Assembly: GCF_027887165.1 (NCBI RefSeq)
Contig: NC_077231.1
Span: 187,678,834-187,742,833, forward strand
Direction: 5' to 3'
Length of the DNA: 64,000 bases
Source: Monodelphis domestica
Taxonomy: Eukaryota > Chordata > Mammalia > Didelphimorphia > Didelphidae
A program made the position numbers and the translations under genes. Below, piece by piece: positions 11,091-25,326 of the stretch (the stretch's first letter is position 1; each line of letters opens with the position of its first letter). The notes under the pieces were generated by a model. It worked only from the letters and a program-made list of their open reading frames with translations. It was not told the origin of the DNA and searched no databases.

Positions 11091-11970
11091 ATAGATGAAA
11101 ACACACAAAGACAATCGTCATCCTTGGTTACCGAGAGACTACTACTACTATATATATGAATATATGTTATTTCGATCCTTAGAACATTGCCAAGAGTTAG
11201 ACTCTATTTTAGATAGCAGGACTCCAGAAACAAATGGTGTTTGGGATTTTTTAATATGTATAATTCAATATTTCACTAGTGGCTTGTATATTACTAATAA
11301 ACACTGAAATTGGTATAACCGTGTTTCTGTTTCTTAATTTCAAGAGAGGGTATATGCTCCAAAGAGTATTTTAGTTCAGTTCAGTGACCCTTTTTAAAAA
11401 AAGGCACTTAAAAGCTGCATTGTATTATGAAACTGTAGGGTTCAAAATTATACTGAGACCTCAGTTTGTTTCAGAGAAAGGTAAAAGTGTAGTTTAAAGT
11501 GATCTTTCCTACTAGAGAGGAAGAGAACAAGCATTTAAAGTATTTAAAGTATTTAAATCCTGTTTCTGACATATAATAGTTGTCTGATTTATTGTTGATT
11601 CTATAATACATGTCGTTTATTCCAGATTGTATGCATTTCCTAGAAGAGATCATACACTTTTAGTGTTCTAGGTAACTCTTAATATTGAATGCTGAGAGGC
11701 CCCATGAGACAATCAAAAGTGAGCTGCCTCCCAAGTCAGGAAGATATAGTGACTGGGTGTCCATAAGCAAGTCACATGATCTCTCAGTGTTGTAGATGGC
11801 TAAACCTGAAAACTGCAGTGAAGGTATTGACATCAAATAATAAAAGGAGATTTTTGTATTTGGGTGTTGCTTATGCCAAGGAAATCATAGGTCTAATGCC
11901 TATCCCTTTAAAAAAAAGATGTAAAGTGAAGAGAAAGTGCAAACCCAAATTGGTAAAGGGCATTATTTTC
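11091..11970. other. Mostly unassigned, possible SINE near 11,700-11,830
   Basis: At 11,700-11,830 'ctgcctcccaagtcaggaag' and 'ccataagcaagtcacatgat' resemble a decayed plus-strand MIR/tRNA-SINE. The rest shows a short triplet of 'agtatttaa' at about 11,535-11,560 and no gene. Confidence 0.35.
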
Positions 11971-11974
11971 TTTT

Positions 11975-12806
11975 ATTTTTTTTCCTTTTAAATATTATTT
12001 TATTTGGTCATTTTCAAACATTATTCATTGGAAACAAAGATCATTTTCTTTTTCTCCCCCCTCCCCTCCCATCACCCCTTCCACAGCCTACGTGTGATTC
12101 CTTTGGGTGTCATATGTGTTCTTGATCTGAACCCATTTACATGTTGTTGGTATTTGCATTAGGGTGTTCATTTAGAGTCTCTCCTCAGTCATATCCCCTC
12201 CACCCTTGTAGCCAAGCAGTTGCCTTTCCTCGTTGTTTTTACTCCCACCATTTGTCCTCTGCTTGTGGATAGTGTTTTTTTCTCCTAGATCCCTGCAGAT
12301 TGTTCAGGATCACTGCATTGACACTAATAAAGAAGTTCATTACATTTGATTGTACCACAATGTATCAGTCTCTGTGTACAATGTTTTCCTGGTTCTGCTC
12401 CCTTTGCTCTGCATCACTTCCTGGAGGTCGTTCCAGTCTCCATGGAATTCCTCCACTTTATTATTCCATTTAGCACAATAGTATTCCATCACCAACATAT
12501 ACCACAATTTGTTCAGCCATTCCCCAATTGAAGGGCATCCCCTCGTTTTCCAATTTTTGGCCACCAAAAAGAGTGCAGCAATGAATATTCTTGTACAAGT
12601 CATTTTCCTTATTATCTCTTTGGGGTACAAACCCAGCAGTGCTATGGCTGGATCAAAGGGAAGGCAGTCTTTTAGTGCCCTTTGGGCATAGTTCCTAAGT
12701 GTCCTCCAGAATGGTTGGATCCAATTCACAACTCCACAAGCAATGCGTTAATGTCCCAACTTTGTCACAACCCCTCCATCATTCATTACTTTCCTTTGCT
12801 GTCATG
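11975..12806 (-). mobile_element. L1 3' part (left half of an LTR-split L1)
   Basis: On the minus strand an uninterrupted ORF2 C-terminal frame ends at 12,340. It contains 'CLPFDPAIALLGLYPKE', 'FIAALFLVAKNWK', 'GCPSIGEWLNKLWYMLVMEY' and terminates after 'TETDTLWYNQM'. The 3' UTR follows to a T-rich tract (the poly(A) tail) at about 11,975. The element continues right of the inserted LTR, at 13,728-13,875. Its subfamily resembles the L1 at 56,709. Confidence 0.9.
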
Positions 12807-13159
12807 TGTGAATCTAAAATTTCTCAGACTCTACCTTGGAACATTATCTTAAGGTTAAGGTTAAAGCTAGTCCCCATTTAAACAATGGAGGTACTTGATC
12901 AGGAATGTACTGGGAACTTTAAAATTGCTCCACCCATACTTAGGCATACCTTAGGGGAAGATAAAGTTGTAAAATTCCTTACTGAACTATGAAAAAGTAC
13001 TTAACCCATACTTATAGTGAGGCAAAAGCCCTTATGCTAGGTTTATTTTTAGATCTAATACAAAAGGGTGCTAAGTACCTATGAAGGTTAAATTAATCAC
13101 TAAAAGGGCAAGCTTAGCAAAGAGATATGAATTGCTCAGAAGTTTTAGTCTACCCAGAG

Positions 13160-13234
13160 AAGGTGATAACAAGATGTGAATTAAGAAGGTGATAAGATGT
13201 GAATTAAGAAGGTGATAAGAAGATGTGAATTAAG
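13160..13234 (+). repeat. Three tandem 23-26 bp repeats in the LTR U3
   Basis: Copies begin 'aaggtgataa' and end 'gatgtgaattaag' at 13,160-13,185, 13,186-13,208 and 13,209-13,234. Tandem repeats in U3 often carry enhancer activity in retroviral LTRs. No activity can be inferred here. Confidence 0.9.
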
Positions 13235-13490
13235 AGTGGTCAGTCCTTTGGAAAATGTCTACTGTGATTGGTAGATGTGAAAATTTAGGGGAGGTGACTT
13301 AGGAGAAATTTCCCTTTAAAAGGAGCTGTCTGAACCAGTTCAGGGGAATTCGATTTATTTCAGCTTTGGTAGCTGAATTGGAGGTCAGGAGTCATGGGAA
13401 GCTGCTGGGTCACTGAACACTAGAGTTTTGCTTGGAAAGATCTTGTGATGAGCAATTAAAGACTGACTTAGTTTCTTTCTTAAAGAGAAA

Positions 13491-13513
13491 GGCCTAGGCC
13501 ATTGGCCTAGGCC
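13491..13513. repeat. Doubled palindrome ggcctaggcc-att-ggcctaggcc
   Basis: Two copies of the perfect 10-bp palindrome ggcctaggcc are separated by three bases. The block is both a direct and an inverted repeat and lies inside the LTR downstream of the presumed promoter. Confidence 0.9.
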
Positions 13514-13727
13514 CTAGCCTTTTCCTACTATTTCCTCTTACTCTGTCTTTTTCCCTTTCCTTAATTCCTTCATTTATATTAATTAAAATCTCCATAAAAC
13601 CCAGCTGACTTGGGTATTTCATATTTGGGAATTATTTTCCCCATGGCAACCACTTATTTTTTATTTAAAATCAAGATGCTAAAAATTATCTTTACAGTTT
13701 AGGCAATTCACAGTCTTGAAACCCACA

Positions 13728-13875
13728 CATGTTAGCCAATCTACTAGGTGTAGTTGTTTTGATTTGCATCTCTCTAATTATAAGAGATTTAGGACACTTT
13801 TTCATATGCTTATTAATAGTTTTGATTTCTTTAACTGAAAACTGCCTACTCATGTCCCTCATGAATCTCTTTTAA
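13728..13875 (-). mobile_element. L1 fragment (right half of the LTR-split L1)
   Basis: After the catg duplication the L1 ORF2 resumes ('ttagccaatctactaggtg', 'gttttgatttgcatctctct'), matching 57,550-57,690. It stops at about 13,875, the 5' truncation point of this copy. Confidence 0.85.
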
Positions 13876-13877
13876 AT

Positions 13878-14075
13878 CATTACCTTTTATCTTAGAATCA
13901 CTAATGTTTATTGGTTCCAAGACAGAAGAGTGGTAAAGACTAGGCAATGAGGATTAAGTGACTTGCTCAGGGTTACAGAGCTAGAAAGTATCTGAGGTAA
14001 GACTTGAACCTAGGACTTCCTATTTCTAGGTCTGGCTTTCAATCCACCGAGCCAACTAGCTATTCACTTGGGTAT
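13878..14075 (-). repeat. Marsupial tRNA-derived SINE
   Basis: The reverse complement shows the tRNA-like head ('agctagttggctcggtgga'), the 'gggttcaagtcttac'-type B-box region and the tail 'ggaaccaataaacattag'. It is the same family as the copies at 1,174 and 31,000. Confidence 0.85.
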
Positions 14076-14079
14076 TGTG

Positions 14080-14785
14080 TTTGGGTTTTTTTTTTCAACT
14101 TGGAATTTCTATGTTAATGACCTTACATGGTCTTTCCATCATAACTTTGTCATTCTCTATTGATATGGACCAGGGTTTAATCATAATTTTGTATCATATT
14201 ATATTATTTATATTTAATTTAAAATGAGTTTCCATGGATCTGTTCAAGTCTTATAGGAGAACTTTCATAACTTATTCCTTATGAAGCAAGTATTAACAAT
14301 TCAGTTTTTATTATGTAAACCAAATAAAAATAACCTAATAAATATATGTCATGCACCAACTATGTTAAGTTATGGGAATCCAATGTCAAATATAAAATGT
14401 TCTTTGCCTTCAATATGTTTATATTCTAGACTGAGAAAAAACTAAACCCTCCAGAAGTCATTATTTTAAAAATAATCCTTCTCTTTTTCAGTTTTTGTTT
14501 TTCCCACTGTCAGTGAATATGCCTGTACTGAGTAAAATTGCAGATTTCACATAAGCAAATAAAATATCTTTCAATAATTGCCTGACAAGATTACTATGTG
14601 GATCTTAACTTCCATATTATTATACACAATGAAAATCTTGCACAGATTAAAACATTTAATTGCCTAGCACTTGATAATCTTATAATGCTAACATTTGCTT
14701 GAATATTATATGAAAATTGTTTCCTAATTCCAATTCTTTTGACTACACTTTGCTAAGGGAAAATACATACACCCACTCACACACA
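14080..14785. other. Unassigned AT-rich sequence
   Basis: No gene or recognised repeat is visible up to the CA microsatellite. Confidence 0.4.
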
Positions 14786-14788
14786 CAG

Positions 14789-14789
<1 letters not shown>

Positions 14790-14820
<31 letters not shown>
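14790..14820. repeat. (CA)n microsatellite
   Basis: A pure CA run of about 15 units, preceded by imperfect CA/CAA units from about 14,768. Confidence 0.95.
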
Positions 14821-14823
<3 letters not shown>

Positions 14824-14825
14824 TA

Positions 14826-15145
14826 CATGTTCTTATTTAAATTACCTAAAACACCAGAGGACTTCATCTTTAAAATAAATAAAATCTGGAAACACAATAG
14901 TTTGTGCCCGTTGAGAGGGAAATCAATAAGCAAAGTGATGGATATGGATTCAATGGGATACCATTATGCTTTAAAAAATAATGAAAGTGAAAAATTCAGA
15001 GAAATGCAAGTAGATTTGTATGAACTGATACAACACAAATAAAGTAGAGGCTAGGGAAAATATTAAATATAATTGTAATGAGGTAAATGAAATAAACAGT
15101 AAAATATCAAAATTCATATTGTAAACTATCATCAAAGAACTACTT
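14826..15145 (+). mobile_element. L1 3' fragment, plus strand
   Basis: The frame at 14,827-15,042 ends in 'GYHYALKNNESEKFREMQV', an eroded version of the conserved L1 ORF2 C-terminal region ('MEYYxAxxNN...'). The following 'tttgtatgaactgatacaac' block is the usual sequence near the L1 3' end. Confidence 0.65.
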
Positions 15146-15419
15146 ATGAAATAGCAATAGACATGTGATGGATTAAGGGTATAGATAGTTTGACTATGCA
15201 GTTAATCAGTGATATGGACTTGGTTTATTTAACCCCCCCCTTTTTTTTGCAATGAGTGATGGTTTTATTAACCAGAGGATTAAAAGATGAATTCTGATTT
15301 TTGAAATTGAAAAAAGGTAAATAAATCAAATATTTGTAATGAATTTCATCCATCTTACAAACACAGTAAGTGGAATAACTAGTAGAAAAATAAATAACCA
15401 TATAATTGGAAATAATAGG

Positions 15420-15690
15420 CAACTAGTTAGCACCCTGGATAGAATATTGGAACTGAAGTCTGAAAGATTTGAGTACAACTCTTCCTGAGAAGGTTATTAG
15501 CTATGTGACTGTAGGCAAGTCAATTGATGTCTGTCTACCTCAGATTTCTCATTTCTAAAATGGGTTTAATAATGATACCTGTTTCTTGGGGCTGTTCTGA
15601 GATTAAATTAAAATTATTTTTTAAAAGCTCTTTGTAAATTCCAAAACACTTTATACATAGTAGTAGCTAAAAGTTAATTCTTTATTTACT
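15420..15690 (+). repeat. MIR/CORE-SINE-type copy
   Basis: The order 'ctagttagcaccctggatag', 'gctatgtgactgtaggcaag', 'cctcagatttctcatttcta', 'ggggctgttctgagattaaa' and 'aaaacactttatacatagta' follows a full-length MIR-type SINE. Confidence 0.8.
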
Positions 15691-16465
15691 AAAATTTGAA
15701 CTTTGTTGGAGAGGAAAATCATATTATTTAGGGAAATTTTGACGTTAGTTTAATGATACATGTTTAAAATTAATATCCTCTGACCACCATCAGTATGTGA
15801 AATATACCAAAATGATGACTGTGTACATAGGGTACAATCTGGCTGTAACAATAATATAAGCTAATTTATGTAATATGCCAAGGATTTATTGTCAGTCAAA
15901 AGTTATTTCCTGCTAAGTTGAGAGATTCAATAAAAAGGAAAAAAAAGAAATGTGAGATAAATAGATTAGATATATCTGACATTCTAAAAATTATCTTTTC
16001 AATATATTTTGCTATTAGGATAAAAATTAAATTAAACTCACATGTAAGTGTATCATATTTTAAAATATATATTGTCACTCCTTTCCAGGCAGTATTATAT
16101 ATTTTTTTTTGTTTATAGCAATCACAGTTTATCAATTCATGGACTATCTGTGATCAGTCATTTGTCCTACCACTGGCTGAGAGAATTTAGAGTTTCTGGC
16201 AGGGTAGTCTCCATCTCTGTTAGAACTTAGGACATCTGCATCTAAGTGTCTTGGCTTATAAAGTTCTCTTTTCAAGGCACAAGAATTTTGCTACTTTTTA
16301 CTCTGAGCTTTTGGGGAATAACTTGAGTACTATTGATTTAATACTTTTCCTTTAAGCTTATTTCCTTATATAAGGTGGAAAAGACACTTGATGAGGAATT
16401 TGATGTATCTGAACCAACAGATTCATTAGGTTATCCTCTGTGATATTTTCCCTCTATCACCTTTT
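15691..16465. other. Unassigned AT-rich sequence
   Basis: Open frames of 60-80 codons at 15,896-16,230 overlap on opposite strands and show no motif. No gene is supported. Confidence 0.4.
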
Positions 16466-16469
16466 GACT

Positions 16470-17060
16470 TTATTGATAATCTCTTAAGCTCTTCAAGCTC
16501 TCCCTATTAATTGGCAATCTTCCTTCCCAAATATTTGAGTCTTCTCTATTCTATAACAATCTTCCTTTGACATGCCTATCTTTTCAAGTTATCATTTGCC
16601 TCTTTCTTCTCATTCCCTATTAAGCTTCACCTAAATCATTGCCATAGCATCCTTCCTGTTACCAATTCACCCATTCTTTGGATCATTCTTCATACATCTA
16701 TCTGAGTAATATGTCTTATTCTCCACATTTATCACATCATGCATTTGCTAAAAAAGCCTTCATTGGTTTCCCACTTCATTTAATGACCTTGATGATATCA
16801 CTCTAAATATAGCTTCATGCTTTTCTCACAAAAATCCTTTTTTTATGCCAATTTTCTGTCCCCCATTTAGTCATTCTTCTTCTGTTTGTGCTTTTGTTAA
16901 CCCTGCATTTTGTTGAATTTCCATACCTCAATTCTATTTTTGTGATGAAGCCTCTCCTATTGCCCCACTCCTATGCTAGATCATCAAGAGTATTATCCTG
17001 TTCCCTTTACATGAAAGTGATGCCTCTTTCATAAATTGTTTATCTTCTAAATTTATTTGA
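16470..17060 (+). mobile_element. L2 LINE fragment
   Basis: Strings such as 'taccaattcacccattcttt', 'aaaagccttcattggtttcc' and 'tgaagcctctcctattgccc' follow the L2 3' region order. It is an old copy, interrupted on the right by the L1 at 17,065. Confidence 0.65.
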
Positions 17061-17064
17061 ACAT

Positions 17065-17492
17065 TTCTACATGCGAGAGGAGCAGAACCAGGAGAATATT
17101 GTACACAGAGACTGATACACTGTAGTACAATTGAATGTAATGGACTTCTCCATTAGTGGCAATGAACTGATTCTGTACAGCCCAGAGGGATCTATGGGAA
17201 AGAACACTGTCCACATTCTGAGGAAAAACTGTGGGAGTAGAAACACAGAAGAAAAACAACTGATTGATTACATGCATCAAGGAGGATATGATTGGGGATA
17301 TAGACCCTAAATGAACAGACTAGTGCAAACATCAACAACATGGAAATAGGTTCTATTCAAGGTCACATGTAATACCCCCTGTAATTGATCATTGACTACA
17401 GGAAGGGCAGGGGCAGGGGAAGGATGAATAGAATATGATTTTTGTAACCAAGGAATAATGTTTGAAATTGACCAAATATAAAAAAAAAAAAT
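17065..17492 (+). mobile_element. L1 3' end with poly(A), plus strand
   Basis: The sequence 'gagaggagcagaaccaggag', 'tacacagagactgatacac' and 'gaggaaaaactgtgggagta' is the sense strand of the L1 ORF2 end and 3' UTR. It closes with a 12-A tail at 17,481-17,492. The 5' end is heavily truncated. Confidence 0.9.
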
Positions 17493-17545
17493 GAACCAAG
17501 ATTAGAGTGAAGTGTGTAAAATCATAGAACTGAAAAAGTCATTTA

Positions 17546-19998
17546 GTTTCCTTTCTCCCTCCCTTCTAATCCCCCCTTATTTTCCCTGTAGTCTTTCTAA
17601 AACTACCCCCTACCCTCTACCTCCCTTGTACTGCTTCCCTCCCCTCCAGTCCATTTGTTACCCTTCTACTCCCCCACAGCACGCAAATCTGTTCTCTGCC
17701 CCAATAGATTGGATTGTTCTTCTCTCTTTGAGTCTATTTCAATGCACATACGAGTTGAGTATTTCCTATCTCCAACCTCTTTAGCCTTCCAATGTATTAA
17801 TGTTCTCTCCCCTCCCACCATGAGGTTCTTTGTGACCTATAAATTTACCCCCATTTGTTTCTTTTCCCATTTCTTTTAGTATTAGCCTCTTTTTTAGCTC
17901 TAGTTATATATATGTATATATATACATATACATTTATATATATACATGTATATGTATTTATGCATGCATATATCTATATATCTATTTATGTCTTGTCCCT
18001 TCATCCTATACAGTTTGTCACTGTTCACGCTAAGTGTAGTTCTTCTAGCTGCCCAGGTGATAACAACAGTTTTTAAGAGTTACCAATGACCTTTTTTCTT
18101 AAAGGGATCCATATCATTTTAACTTATTGAATCTCTAAAAAGGGGGGAGGGTTGTTTGTTTGTTATGTTTTATTTTTTCTATATTCCAGATTTTTTTAAT
18201 TACCTTTTGATGATTCTCTTGAGTTCTGTGCTTGGGCATCAAATTCTTTGTTCAGGGCTGGTCTTTTCTTTACAAATTCTTGGAATTCTTCATTTTATTG
18301 AATTACCATATGTTTCCCTGTAAGAATATAGTCATCTTTGCTGGGTAGTTGATTCTTGGTTGTAGACCTAGTTCCCTTGCTTTCCAGAATATCATATTCC
18401 ATGCCTCTCAGTTCCTCAGTGTGGATGCAGTCAGATCCTGTGTTATCCTCACTGTGGTTCCATGGTATCTGAATTACTTCTTGGCAGCTTGTAATATCTT
18501 TTCTTTGGTCTGATAGTTCTTGAATTTGGCTATAACATTTCTGGGAGTTTTCAGTTGGGGATTAAGTATAGGAGGTGATCTGTGGATTCTTTCAATCTCC
18601 ACTTTTCCCTCTTGTTCTAGAATATCAGGACAGTTTTCTTGAATGATTTCCTGTAGCAGTCCAGGCTTTTTCTTTTGTCATGGTCTTCTGGTAGACCAAC
18701 GATTCTTAAATTGTCTCTCCTCAAATGATTTTCTAAATCCTCTGTTTTGTGAATGAGATGCTTCATGTTTTCCTCAATTTTTTCATTCTTTTGGTTTTGT
18801 TTTATAGTGTCCTGATGCCTTTGAGGTCACTTAATTCTAATTGTTGTATTCTGGTTCTTAAAGACTGGATTTCATACCTGGCTTTTTGGTCATCCTTCTC
18901 CTTCTGGTCTGATTTTCTTTGTAGGTCATCTTTCATCTTCTTTACCTCATCTTTTATCTCCTTTGCCTCATTTTCCAGCTGGTTAATTTTGGCTTTCAAG
19001 ACACTATTTTCTTGTTTCAGTTCAAGTGCCTCTGTTTCCAGATGACTTATCTTAGATTTTAAGTTTGTTTCCCAATTGTCTTCAGCCTTTCTTAATTTTT
19101 TAAAATTTCCTTTTGAGTTCTTCCAAAGCCTGTATCCAATTTGCTGGGATTTCTGATTTATCATTTGCTGATCCCTCCCCCTCTGTTCCTTTTGTTGAAT
19201 AGAATCTGTCTATTTTAGTTTCTTTCTTCTTTTTCTGTTGTTTGCTCATATTCACCCCTTGGTTACTTTCTGCATTTGTCTGTGCTCTTGCTCCTCTCAT
19301 TTTTTTTTGGTTTTGGGGGCTTCTGTCAGTCTCCCCTCTTGTAGCTTTGACAGAGGATATCTCAGTGCAGTCTGTGGGGGAGGGTTATTGGAGTTTGAGC
19401 TTCCCTGTCCTCTGGAGGCTTTTGATTGGATTAAAGCCCAGCAGGTCCTGAGGGGAGAGGTGTTGGAGCCTGGGATTCCCTGAGTTCTGAAGACTTTTGA
19501 TGGGATTAAGTTGAGCTGGGTTGGGCTGGGTGTGCTCTGAAGGCAAAACCTCCTGGAAGGCTAGAACAATATGGAGGATCTCCACAGCTCTGTCCAGGCT
19601 TCTAGCTCTATGTTCACTCTCCAGCTCCTTCCCCGCTGTCTGTGTTCGATGCTCTGAGCTTGGCACAGCCCTGCCCACAAGGCAAACATTCCAGGCCAGA
19701 GCCTTTGCCCACCCCATGTTTCCCACTACCTCTGGGGGCTTAGTGCTCTGGGGGTGGGAGGGGTCCTAGTACCTTCCTTCTGCCTTCCCCTTAAACCCTA
19801 GTGTTCTCAGATTCTGGCTTTTTTTTGGGGGGTGTATCTTTTGAATTGAATCCAGCAGGAGGGTTCCTTGGCTCTGTCTTGTTGTTAAGTTTGAATTTCA
19901 GTACACTATGAGCATTCAGTTTGTGATCAGTAAGGAAGGGTATTAAGAGGTCTGAACTTCTTCCTTCTAGGCCACCATCTTGTGTCTGACTCTCTCAG
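17546..19998 (-). mobile_element. Half-L1 (HAL1-like) element with 12-bp TSD
   Basis: The insertion is bounded by the exact 12-bp duplication aaaagtcattta at 17,534-17,545 and 19,999-20,010. On the minus strand it starts with an L1-type 5' end ('agatggtggcctagaagga'), followed by about 730 bp of GC-richer 5' UTR, an ORF1 and about 650 bp of pyrimidine-rich 3' sequence (plus-strand view) with a TA-rich microsatellite. There is no ORF2. This is the layout of HAL1 elements, which encode only ORF1p and depend on L1 for reverse transcription. The 3' end lacks an obvious long poly(A). An internally deleted L1 is the alternative, but the intact TSD at both ends argues that it inserted in this form. 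Confidence 0.75.
18205..19250 (-). pseudogene. ORF1 of the half-L1 (RNA-binding ORF1p), frameshifted
   Basis: The frame starts with 'MSKQQKKKKETKIDRFYS', a typical L1 ORF1 N-terminus. It continues through a long heptad-rich coiled coil ('SHLETEALELKQENSVLKAK') and then the RNA-recognition segment 'DNLRIVGLPE' (plus-strand 18,684-18,715), the ORF1p RRM signature. The C-terminal domain follows with several stops. Frame breaks are visible at about 19,105 and 18,805, and later stops interrupt the C-terminal domain. ORF1p normally forms trimers that coat the element RNA. This copy cannot make the full protein. No ORF2 follows. Confidence 0.8.
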
Positions 19999-20014
19999 AA
20001 AAGTCATTTATTAA

Positions 20015-24514
<4,500 letters not shown>

Positions 24515-24515
<1 letters not shown>

Positions 24516-25326
24516 ATAAATATTAAATTAACTCTCCCCTGATTGTGAAAATGAAATTAGTTAACTCTCTCTTGATTGTGAAGATTAAATTAACTCCTCT
24601 GCCCATTTCTTGATTTAATCACCAAAAATGTAAATATTCCACTTAATCATTGAGTGGGGGAGGTCTGTGACCCACATATGAGATAGAGGGTGATGAAGCA
24701 GAATCAAACTGACTGCCCCTGGGCAGTACTAAGCAAAACTTCAACTGTAATTGGTAGACAGAGAAGTGGAGGCAGGCATAGGAAGTAACACAAAAGAAAG
24801 CACCTTTAAAAGGGAGTTACAACTGCTTCTGAGAAGTTATTTGTGCTTGGATATCTGAGTGATCTCATTCTTCAGAGTTCCAAGTTTGAGTTAGAGGATG
24901 GTGAATAATCTGCTGCCTGGACCTGAGATGCTGCAATTGATAAGATCCTCCTTGAATCTCTCCCTTTGAATTGACATGTAGTTAGAGAAAGAGCTGATTC
25001 TTTTTTTTCTGGATTTTCTGAAGAGACTAATCTCAGGAGAGACCTATCCTCTTGATTGAGGCTTCCTGCATCCCAGGGTCCTTTGCTACAAGGGCCAAGG
25101 GCCCTCCAGCTAAGGAGTAACTAGCCCTGCCTGTTTTTGAGCCAGGGGTAAGAGCAAAATACTTAGTGCTTAGGCTAGATATCTTGCCCTATTCTCTCAT
25201 TTTCTTACTTCACTCCTTCTATACTTTGTAATTAAATTGCAAATATATCTCTTTAGAATTAATTAAAATTCCTTGTGATCCTATTCTTAAATAATCCAGT
25301 AAAATCTTTTATAGAAAGCCCTCCAA
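24515..25326 (+). mobile_element. ERV LTR inserted in L1 ORF1
   Basis: L1 ORF1 homology stops at about 24,515 and resumes at about 25,327 ('aatagcattttgctggatag'). The insert has the family-B layout: a 'caactgtaattggtagacag' block, 'acctttaaaagggag' and the closing 'ttgtaattaaattgcaaata'. It begins with three imperfect tandem copies of 'attaaattaactct...gattgtga' (24,521-24,613). Exact ends and TSD could not be fixed, so limits are good to about 20 bases. Confidence 0.65.

Larger units (their letters stand above)
12807..13727 (+). mobile_element. Solo LTR of ERV family B, 921 bp, with catg TSD
   Basis: The insertion begins TGTGAATC and ends ACCCACA. It is flanked by catg at 12,803-12,806 and 13,728-13,731 and splits an L1 whose sequence rejoins exactly across it. 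The canonical TG...CA ends and the 4-bp duplication identify a retroviral LTR. A 'tttaaaagg' motif (about 13,315), an A-rich 'attaaaatctccataaaac' block and the shared 'ttccccatggcaaccac' element near the 3' end link it to the LTRs at 46,790 and 53,203. There is no internal region, so it is a solo LTR. Confidence 0.88.

Noticed and set aside
12803..12806. catg repeat as coincidence
   Set aside because: The L1 sequence rejoins exactly across the insert and the insert has TG...CA ends, so the 4-bp repeat is a real target duplication.
18749..19045. Plus-strand 98-codon hydrophobic open frame
   Set aside because: It is antisense to the coiled coil of the half-L1 ORF1.
17065..19998. Plus-strand L1 3' end next to a minus-strand ORF1, read as one L1 with a twin-priming inversion
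   Set aside because: In a twin-primed L1 the inverted 5' part lies upstream of the poly(A) end, not after it. The ORF1 part has its own 12-bp duplication, so these are separate insertions.
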